Shown in pieces: positions 58,373 through 64,000 of a stretch of DNA of 64,000 nucleotides. The DNA comes from Homarus americanus (lineage: Eukaryota; Arthropoda; Malacostraca; Decapoda; Nephropidae). Location: contig NW_024720711.1 of the NCBI RefSeq assembly GCF_018991925.1, positions 4,802,596-4,866,595 of the forward strand, in the 5' to 3' direction. Position numbers and translations under genes: made by a program. The notes under the pieces were generated by a model, which was not told the DNA's origin, did no database searches, and saw nothing but the letters and a program-made list of their open reading frames with translations. Position 1 is the first letter of the stretch, and each line of letters opens with the position of its first letter.

Positions 58373-61300
58373 ATATATCTTGATAAAATCACATGGAAAA
58401 GGGAAACAACGGAGCACCTTAGCTTGTCTTTATTCAAGACATCTTCAGAGGCAACTGGATTACATGGACAGGAGGTTAAATACAGGGTAACTTAACAAAC
58501 ATGAGGTCAGGTCATAATGATGTCGTCCACTAATCCCCAGACCAACACACACGTAGAGGAGCTTAAGAGAAGGGGGGTGACGTGACTAGTCAGGTCAGGT
58601 CAAAATAAGGACCCACTAAATAACTATCATACATCTAGCTCAAAGGTTTTCAAAGCATTTTTAACCTTGGGACACTGACAAATAAATTTATGTAACATAT
58701 TATCAGTTTTGAACTGACCATTACTAAGGTTTATTGATTTTAATTCTTAATCAAACTAGCTTCAACCAGAAGTCTTTTCTGTGACACAAGATGATTTAAA
58801 TACTTCTAAGCTTTTTCCCCAAGCAATGGGATGATTATTATTCCTAACATGAACAAACAAGGCACTGCTTTCAGATGCTGTTTTGATATTGTACTTATGT
58901 TGTTTGATTCTGAGCTGCAGTGTTTTTCCTGTCTGTCCTACATAATTACAATTACATTTGCTATATGGAATACAATAAACACTTCCATTTACATTCAAAC
59001 TTGGGCTATTTCTTATTAACATATTGGTAATAAGAACATAAGAAAATAAGGAATCTGCAATAGGCCGGTTGGCCTGTGCATGGCAGCTCCTGTCGAGAGT
59101 TACTACCACTCTCTTATGAATCTATCTAGCCTAATGGTTGAGGTAATGGTTGAGTCATACTTGAAAACAACATTAATATTTAGAAGCTTGAGGGACCGAA
59201 CTAACGGGACAAATTCATTACGATATATATATTTTTTCTTTTTGACGCGAATTTACTTAGCGATTATTAACTAAATAAAAATTTTTCTGTATATCTATCT
59301 GTTTATATATTTTTATGCTGTAATTCTTGTTGACAATGCAACTATACTTAGGTGTGAGTATGGGAGGGTGTGTACTGTACAGTGTGTGGTGTGGAGGCTT
59401 GGAAGTGACCTGAATACAAGCAGTTGTTTTATCGATCATGTCAAAGTGGCGCTTGAATCGATGAACCTTGTGCGATTTAAATACAAATTTTTACGTCCAA
59501 ATCATGCGAATTTTACCCCAACTTCTATGCCAGTGCTATTAAATCTTTTATATTACAAGAATAATATGTGTTTGTTGTTGTTATAGATCAAGGTAACGTA
59601 ATTCAACTCTCAGGGACACGAAACACAAGCACTGGAACAACAAATGAATAAAATGGACAATTGTCCCAACATCAATCCCCTGAAACCCAGAATCTCTAAC
59701 CCGAAACCCCATAAACCGAATCTCAAAACCCACATCCCGAACTCCAAACCCTGAAGCCCGAACCTCCAAACCCTGACCTCGAACCCCTAAATCAGTTTAC
59801 CGTATATAAGTAGAAAATTACTATGATCATATTTCAAGATAATGACACGTAATATTCCGATACTTGATTTACGTAAATTTCGACTCCTTATTTTGCTGTT
59901 ATCATTACTGTTATTATTTGATTATTGTTATTATTGTATTATTTGATTATTATATTATGATTATAATTACTGTTATTAATGTGACAAAAAATAGGTGACT
60001 GTTGTAAAGATAATTAGTTTTTGTTAGTACATGCAGTGTGTAATGGTGTCGCGCCACCAACTGTTAAAGGTCAGTTCGTTGCACAAAATCAAAGTGTGTT
60101 ACTGCAATGGCAACACATTGTAATGGTTTATTAATACAGTTGCAGCCGGTGGCTGAAAATATACAGACTTACATTTGATTTGTTTGTTTGTGTGTGTGTG
60201 TGTGTGTGTGCTATTATGTGTTTGTGTGTGTAGAGGGGGAGTGGGCGGTATATGTTAATATTGTAAGTGTGTGGCAACTCCACCCCTCGTCCCCGGTTGT
60301 CTGTCTGTCTGGTAACTGTGCCAACTCATCCCCCACGAGCGTTATATTCTGAAACCCATGACGATGAATTTGGATAAAGTGACAAAAGATTCGAGGTTCC
60401 AGTCTGAACTTCACCCAAATTCTTCGTCATGGGTTTCAGAACATCAGGCGCGGTAAGTATTTTTTCTTTGACTCGACAGTTAATTTCAATGATTATTTGT
60501 ATCGGAGTGACTGGATGACATCACCATCTTCATCATCATAGAGGTTTAGGGAAGCGTGTCCAGAATGTATTCATAGGTTGTCATGGATGGAAATATAATC
60601 AGATTTCAATTGTTTATTAAAAACATCCAAGCACAGGGATCTTTTACTTGTTTACAAACCATGATGGTGACTTGGCGCGTGGATGAGTAAACATTGGTGT
60701 GATAATTACAAAAAATAATACCGAAAAAAGATCCATGTGATATATAAGGACTGTGTGACCCCTGGTGACCTCTGATGACCACAACATTGAGAGCGTCACC
60801 GTCATGTTGATATACTTTTGTTCTCGGCCAGCATCGACTTGCTTTTGTCTGTCCACCCGTCTGACCGCCGTCCCGGCCCAAAATTACCTTGCAGCATCGG
60901 GTAAATTAAGCTGGGGTGTCTAATCTTCAGGTGATCTGGAAAAAAATTAATAGGAACCATTGAGAATCCATATTTGTCTTGTGGCCTAAGTTGAGTCAGG
61001 TTGATGCGTGTTTATTATCTACAGATTAACTCCTTGAGGACGGAATTGGTTATCGTAATCAAAGGACTCGGACACCGTACCTTAAGAGGAAATATTAACG
61101 AGGTTATCTGTGACAATCTCGCCCATGGCCTACCTTATCAAGGCACGGGCTACCCACCCTTGGGATTATACCTTCCTTTACGGTGTTAGTTGTAGTACTG
61201 ATAACGGTTGTGATACTGATGGAGGTAATTGTGGTAGTGGTAAGTGTGGTGGTAGAATTATTACTGGTGGTGATAAATGTGGTAGTGGTGGTACTAGTAC

Positions 61301-62743
61301 TGATAGTGGTAGGTGTGGAAGTGATGGTGATACAGGGGTGGTAGTTGTGGTACTAGTGATGTTAGTAGTAGTAGTGGTAGGGAGCGCGAGAGATTCCTAG
61401 AAACCTGTGATAATGTCTTGGACCGCGTGGTAGTGATGCAAGATGGCTGCCTCCTGTTTATTTGCTCGAAACAAGGCTAATAGAGTACCTGGGTTCATAC
61501 AAAGGAGTGTTAGTTACAAGACTAGAGAGGTCATCCTAAAGCTACGTGTATATCTTGCGCTTGTGAGACCTCACTTGGATTGCGCAGTTCAATTCTGGTC
61601 ACCGTATTACAGAATGGATATAGAATCCTTAGAAACAATTCAGAGGAGAATGACAAGAATAATCCCGGGCATTAGGAACCTTGAGTACAGAGACAGGTTA
61701 AAGCATCTTAATTTGCACTCCCTCGAGAGACGTAGAGTGAGGGGCGATATGATCGAGGTGTATAAATGGAAGTCAGGGCTGAACAAAGGGGACATTACTA
61801 AGGTACTCTTAACTATCCAACCAGGAGCGAACTCGTAACAATGGTTTTAGATTAGAAAAATTTAGAGTTAGGCACGAAATAGGTAAACATTGGTTTGGAA
61901 ATAGAGTAGTGGATGAATGGAACAAGTTACCAAACATCATTATTAACTCGAATACGCTGAATATCTTCAAACATAGGTTGGGTGGATATATGAGCAATAG
62001 GGGTTGGGTGTAAATGGGACTGCCCAGTATGGGCCATTAGGCCCGCTGCAGTTTCCTCCATTTTGATGTTCTTACGGCATCGTACTTGATGACCACGTGG
62101 GGCTGGGCACAAGATGGTGGACTGTGTGTGTGTGTGTGTGTGTGTGTGTAGGATTGAGTGAAAATAGGTGAGGGGGGAGGCATGACGTAAGAGAGGCGGA
62201 GGTGAGGTGGAGGGGAGAGACGGTATGTTGAGAGGTGAGGGAAGAGGATGGGATAGGAAGGGGAGTGGGGATAACAAGGTGGGAGAAGGGGAGTGGGGAT
62301 AGCAAGGTGAGGGGAAGAGGAGTGGGGATAACAAGGTGAGGGAGGAAAGGGGGAGTGGGGATAGCAAGGTGAGGAGGGGAAGAGGAGTGGGATGAATCAT
62401 TCCCAGTCACGTCACATGTTGCAGCTGGGTCATGTGAGATCACCACCAGTCTGAACACACACACACACACACGTGCCTGTCTCTGCAATTGTGCCTGTGC
62501 GTGAGGGGTGCGTGTAACTAAAATAGGGAGGGGTGATGGGGCGGATCACACGCTAACAATAGACCCCTGCTCATGCCCCCCACTGCTGCTCACCTCCTCG
62601 CTCCACCCCCTCCCTCGCTTCTCACCCTCCCTCGTTTCTCCCTCCACACGCTAATGGGTAGTCAATGGCGTGCTGTTCCTATTTCCTCACCTCCTCACCT
62701 GTCTCACCCTCACTCATGTGACCTATATGAACTACCTGCATGG

Positions 62744-62779
<36 letters not shown>

Positions 62780-63571
62780 ATTATTGATCGATATATATCC
62801 CTGCCAATGTGTGTATAAATTATCGTTGATCAATAGGTTCGTACGGTGTCTTGCCAATTTTTGCTATTCATTATATAACACTAACAGCTGGATGGGGTGA
62901 TTATGGTGTTGAATTGGTGATGGTGATTATGGTGTTGAACATGGTGATGGTGATTATGGTGTTGAACATGGTGATGGTGATTATGGTGTTGAAATATGTA
63001 TAACGGTAACTAATGTGTTTATGGATATGACAGTAATTGATGATGGTGGTGAATTTAATCATGACTTATGGTGAACACTGATGATAGTGAATTTGGTGAT
63101 TACATTATTTGGTGGCCGGGATTAATAACAGCCACACCTTACCTACATACTGCCATTCATTCATTCATTTATATTGGTGTAGTACAAGTATTCTCTCCCA
63201 ACACTAGACTAATTCTTTTACATACCCTGTCCATTATTGGGAGGATATCCGCTATTGGGAGGGTTTACGTTATTGAGAAGTCCGCTATTGTGAGGGTTTA
63301 CTGTATATATATATATTCCCTTTCACAACAAACTCCAAACATGTATATGGTTGTTTTGCTCATCATCAACAACGTGACGGTCCACCACGAAGAACCCCTC
63401 GCCACGCCTCCATGCTATCCTCTCATTCACTCACACTGTTGCTTCCTGGGCGCTGGTAGACTGGGGATTATACCTTATGTGGTGTGTTTATGTCTCCTTA
63501 CAGGTCCATGTGGAGGGAAGACCACCGGGCAGTCCAGACTCTGTACCTTTTTTGAGAACCTCGGCTGGAAG
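40835..63571 (+). CDS. Ttd14: TTD14-like P-loop NTPase (TRPL translocation defect protein 14), first two coding exons
   Basis: In Drosophila, TTD14 is a GTP- and phosphoinositide-binding protein needed for movement of the TRPL channel in photoreceptors; homologues occur across animals. Exons 40835-40904 and 63504-63571 join in phase to 46 residues. They start [20 protein letters not shown] and carry Walker [12 protein letters not shown] (Gly23 to Thr30), then [15 protein letters not shown]. The order, spacing and wording match the N-terminus of this family. The ATG sits in CAGCCATGG, a good start context. The rest of the NTPase domain and the CYTH-like part lie beyond the right edge. The name comes from only 46 residues, but the P-loop segment is distinctive. 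Intron 1 is 22.6 kb. Confidence 0.88.
43984..44135. mobile_element. CACCTGAAGATTA inverted-repeat family, copy 3 (both arms)
   Basis: Left arm ACCTGAAGATTAGATTCCCC to AAGATTAACCATCCTAACG; right arm inverted CACTTGAAGATTACACACCC to TGAAGATTAACCACCCTTAG. The best-preserved copy in the window, about 150 bp. Confidence 0.75.
44378..44440. mobile_element. CACCTGAAGATTA family, copy 4 (partial)
   Basis: ATCACCTGAAGTTTAGGCAC then AACCTGGTGATTAAATAATG. Confidence 0.55.
44530..44625 (+). mobile_element. LINE 3' tail, truncated copy
   Basis: GCTGCCCAGTATGGGCCAAT, CTGCTGCAGTTTCTTCCATT and ATGTTCTT match the 3' ends of the LINE copies at 46540-47336 and 61443-62070. Only the tail is present, the usual 5' truncation. 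Confidence 0.8.
44849..45000. mobile_element. CGTTTCGGTCAT inverted-repeat MITE
   Basis: About 150 bp. Left arm AAATTTATGGTATTATCGTT then TCGGTCAT; right arm inverted AAATTTGGTAAAATTATCGT then TTCGGTCAT. No reading frame. Confidence 0.85.
46540..47336 (+). pseudogene. LINE (jockey/CR1-like) reverse-transcriptase C-terminus and 3' tail, dead
   Basis: Encodes the C-terminal region after the RT of a non-LTR retrotransposon: [89 protein letters not shown] and [11 protein letters not shown]. Stops in the frame at about 46775 (a TAA where the sister copy has TAC) and at 47168 (TAA for GAA) kill it. The 3' end is the tail TTCTTATGTTCTTATGTTC. 5' truncated. Confidence 0.92.
47316..47378. repeat. 18-bp perfect inverted repeat of LINE tail sequence
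   Basis: CTTATGTTCTTATGTTCT (47316-47333) and its exact complement (47361-47378), 27 bp apart: two LINE tails facing each other. Confidence 0.9.
48308..48364. repeat. (ATT)n microsatellite
   Basis: About 19 ATT units. Confidence 0.95.
48733..48758. repeat. (AC)n microsatellite
   Basis: About 13 AC units. Confidence 0.9.
49240..49855. repeat. 600-bp polypyrimidine (CT-rich) tract
   Basis: The plus strand is almost only C and T at 49245-49460 and 49555-49850, in CCTCCT/CTCCC words. It yields long spurious Ser/Pro/Leu frames on plus and Arg/Glu/Gly frames on minus. Confidence 0.93.
50691..51190. repeat. 22-23-bp minisatellite, about 22 copies
   Basis: The unit is GAGTATGATGATTTAACCCC TA with length variants (TTCTA, CCTTG, CCTAA ends). 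Confidence 0.95.
51810..52140. repeat. Purine-rich GGAGGGTG-type degenerate array
   Basis: Degenerate repeats of AGGAGGAAGAGGGTGCTAGG, about 21 bp each. Confidence 0.85.
52144..52440. repeat. Tandem duplication, about 152-bp unit
   Basis: Two copies share GAACGCCGCC, CAAGTGGCATTGCGTGAGT, ATGGTGCCACTGACCACCTA and GCTCTAACCGGTTCTG, offset by about 152 bp. Confidence 0.9.
52462..52790. repeat. Minisatellite of GTTGGATCGTGGTAGA and GGTAGGGTTGTGGTTAGAGG blocks
   Basis: About 6-7 higher-order units of roughly 50-60 bp, themselves made of diverged 18-bp GTGGTAGA-type blocks. Confidence 0.93.
52966..53738. repeat. G-rich 23-26-bp minisatellite, about 30 copies
   Basis: The unit is TAATGGGGGTGTGGGTAACT CAAGG with GG/AG and spacing variants. 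Every unit has a run of 4-5 G and one of 3 G on the plus strand. Confidence 0.96.
54356..55171. repeat. About 31-bp minisatellite (GGTGATGCTTGTATGTGGTG), about 27 copies
   Basis: The unit GTGGTGATGCTTGTATGTGG TGGTGGTAGTT repeats with trinucleotide gains and losses. The minus strand reads as a 396-codon His/Thr-rich frame, which is an artefact. A related GTGGTGGTTGTGTTG patch lies at 54062-54110. Confidence 0.96.
55200..56229 (+). other. TTD14 intron 1, unassigned 1 kb
   Basis: Unique-looking sequence. The 150-codon plus-strand frame at 55107-55559 begins inside the minisatellite and has no recognisable domain. Confidence 0.6.
56230..56575 (+). pseudogene. LINE RT C-terminal remnant (second type)
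   Basis: [20 protein letters not shown] is the signature found near the C-terminus of many insect and crustacean LINE polymerases. It is followed, after a TAG at 56474, by [16 protein letters not shown] in frame. Truncated and dead. Confidence 0.85.
56985..57080 (-). mobile_element. Short retroelement 3' fragment (GCAATAGGCCTGTTGGCC)
   Basis: AGAACTTAAGAAAATAGTTC, GCAATAGGCCTGTTGGCCTG, TGCATGGCAGCTCCTGTCGA and ACCACTCTCTAT match 59032-59141. Orientation inferred from the AAGAACATAAG end being a complemented LINE tail. Confidence 0.75.
57090..58225 (+). other. TTD14 intron 1, non-coding
   Basis: Mixed sequence with a CA/CATC-rich patch at 57575-57665. No gene or named repeat seen. Confidence 0.65.
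58226..58372. repeat. Two (TA)n arrays
   Basis: 58230-58296 and 58317-58372, separated by a short AAATAAACATTTAACATTAA spacer. Confidence 0.93.
58385..58475. mobile_element. Possible Penelope-like terminal region
   Basis: GGAAACAACGGAGCACC and TCTTTATTCAAGACATCTTC AGAGGC resemble the conserved terminal stretch found in Penelope-like elements. It lies next to TA arrays and 270 bp from the endonuclease remnant. Confidence 0.45.
58740..59220 (-). pseudogene. Penelope-like element, GIY-YIG endonuclease end, split by an insertion
   Basis: Minus-strand reading from about 59220: [17 protein letters not shown], interrupted by the insert at 59032-59141, then [40 protein letters not shown] and [17 protein letters not shown]. 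The YCIPYSKC...YVGQTGKTL...RIKQH layout is the GIY-YIG-type endonuclease at the C-terminus of Penelope-like retroelements. A frameshift near 58780 precedes the final [10 protein letters not shown] and stop. No RT part was found, so it is a 5'-truncated dead copy. Confidence 0.85.
59032..59141 (-). mobile_element. Short retroelement 3' fragment inserted in the Penelope-like copy
   Basis: AAGAACATAAGAAAATAAGG to CACTCTCTTATGAA. Same family as 56985-57080. GGTAAT is present on both sides (59026-59031 and 59142-59147), consistent with a target-site duplication. Confidence 0.8.
59660..59795. repeat. Degenerate ACCCNGAANC-type array
   Basis: Words such as CCTGAAACCCAGAATC, CCCGAAACCCCATAAACC and CCCGAACCTCCAAACCCTGA recur every 14-16 bases. 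Confidence 0.7.
60347..60441. repeat. Inverted repeat with 27-bp arms
   Basis: TTCTGAAACCCATGACGATG... (60347-60373) is matched by its complement at 60415-60441 with one mismatch; 41-base loop. Confidence 0.9.
60910..60940. mobile_element. CACCTGAAGATTA family, copy 5 (inverted, partial)
   Basis: AGCTGGGGTGTCTAATCTTC AGGTGAT, the complement of one arm of 43984-44135. Confidence 0.6.
61200..61385. repeat. GGTGGTAGTG/TACTGATAGTGG-rich degenerate trinucleotide stretch
   Basis: Gly/Val-rich spurious frame from GTGGTA, TACTGA and GGTGAT words. Confidence 0.7.
61443..62070 (+). pseudogene. LINE (jockey/CR1-like) C-terminus and 3' tail, second dead copy
   Basis: About 90% like 46740-47336 by eye: [61 protein letters not shown] one-base insertion near 61805 shifts the frame. 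Downstream, the other frame resumes [20 protein letters not shown]. 3' tail CCATTTTGATGTTCTTA. Confidence 0.92.
62126..62150. repeat. (TG)n microsatellite, followed by GGGGATAACAAGGTGAGGG array
   Basis: TG run, then at 62235-62395 a purine-rich 31-bp-type repeat GGGAGTGGGGATAGCAAGGT. Confidence 0.85.
62749..62778. repeat. (GA)n microsatellite
   Basis: About 15 GA units. Confidence 0.95.
62886..62995. repeat. 27-bp tandem repeat, about 4 copies
   Basis: Unit ATGGTGATGGTGATTATGGT GTTGAAC. Confidence 0.93.
63270..63303. mobile_element. Single Tigger-type terminus
   Basis: GCTATTGTGAGGGTTTACTG then TA. Inverted it reads CAGTAAACCCTCACAATAGC, a Tigger-type end. No partner found; short GCTATTGGGAGG words precede it. 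Confidence 0.4.
63504..63571 (+). CDS. Ttd14: TTD14-like exon 2
   Basis: 68 nt, phase 1 to 0. Acceptor CTTACAG at 63497-63503, donor GTAAGT at 63572-63577. Encodes [20 protein letters not shown] then GWK. Confidence 0.9.
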
Positions 63572-63619
63572 GTAAGTAACGTTTAGTATGGTTGTGTTTT
63601 GTCTGTGAGAGCTTGTAGT

Positions 63620-63975
63620 TGGAGGTTACCCATGACCTCACTCGATACATATACCCACGTCTTGTAGGTTACCCATGGTCATATTAGATACCCGTGCCTT
63701 GAAGGGAGGAGGTTAACCCACGTCTTGTAGGTTACCCCTGGTCATATTAGATACCCGTGTCTTGAAGGGAGGAGGTTAACCCACGTCTTGAAGGTTACCC
63801 ATGGTCATATTAGATACCCGTGTCTTGAAGGGAGGAGGTTAACCCACGCCTTGAAGGTAGTTACCCATACCCAGATTAGATACATACCCACGTCTTGAAG
63901 GTAGTTACCCATGCCCAGATTAGATTAGATACATACCCACGTTTTGAAGGAGGTTAACCCACGCCACAGGTGCTT
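63620..63975. repeat. About 63-bp tandem repeat, 5 copies, in TTD14 intron 2
   Basis: The unit includes TTACCCATGGTCATATTAGA, TACCCGTGTCTTGAAGGGAG and GAGGTTAACCCACGTCTTG. It starts about 50 bp after the exon 2 donor and decays to the right. Confidence 0.95.
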
Positions 63976-64000
63976 CTCTTATACAGAATCACGTCCTCAC

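Larger units (their letters stand above)
59300..60900 (+). other. TTD14 intron 1, mostly unassigned
   Basis: Holds a degenerate AACCC-type tract at 59660-59795, a (TG)n array at 60186-60210 and an inverted repeat at 60347-60441. No gene. Confidence 0.65.

Noticed and set aside
58380..58480. Hammerhead ribozyme, as carried by some Penelope-like elements
   Set aside because: The conserved CTGATGA core is not present on either strand; CTGAAGATG is the nearest word and does not fit.

Overview
This is animal nuclear DNA, most likely arthropod and probably a malacostracan (decapod-type) crustacean. That placement is an inference. It rests on intron-rich genes with long introns, TTAGG/CCTAACC-type short repeats, many Tigger/pogo-type DNA transposons, LINE 3' ends with a TTCTTATGTTC tail, a Penelope-like element, and a great deal of microsatellite and satellite DNA. 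No bacterial, phage or CRISPR content was seen.

Three protein genes are supported. (1) On the minus strand at the left edge lies the 5' half of the coatomer delta subunit gene (delta-COP, archain). It has a start-codon-only first exon (ATG at 7949-7951) and five further exons down to 133, and runs off the left end. (2) Also on the minus strand, at 39469 to 16877, is an essentially complete SMC1 cohesin gene. I resolve 16 exons whose lengths and phases join without conflict into 1240 codons; a tiny terminal exon near 11068-11085 is only a candidate. (3) On the plus strand from 40835 is the start of a TTD14-like P-loop gene. Its first two coding exons are separated by a 22.6-kb intron and it runs off the right end. 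SMC1 and TTD14 are divergent, with 1.37 kb between start codons.

Between and inside the genes the window is a repeat archive. Region 5-45 kb holds about 15 Tigger/pogo-type or foldback inverted-repeat elements, most with CAG...CTG ends and TA target duplications. Among them is one full-length but broken Tigger (13791-16546) whose transposase remnant keeps a PCNA-binding (PIP-box) motif. Region 46-62 kb (TTD14 intron 1) holds dead LINE fragments, a Penelope-like fragment split by another insertion, and about 6 kb of tandem arrays (50.7-55.2 kb) with strongly G-rich plus strands.

How it works together: the three genes have unrelated jobs (COPI vesicle coat, chromosome cohesion, GTP-binding protein involved in membrane-protein trafficking). 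The most interesting signals are a CCAAT box beside an E2F-type site just upstream of SMC1, a CrebA/UPRE-type motif just upstream of delta-COP, a CTCF-core-like site between SMC1 and TTD14, several apparently uncharacterised dispersed inverted-repeat families, and long intronic hairpins. I saw no convincing new enzyme system.
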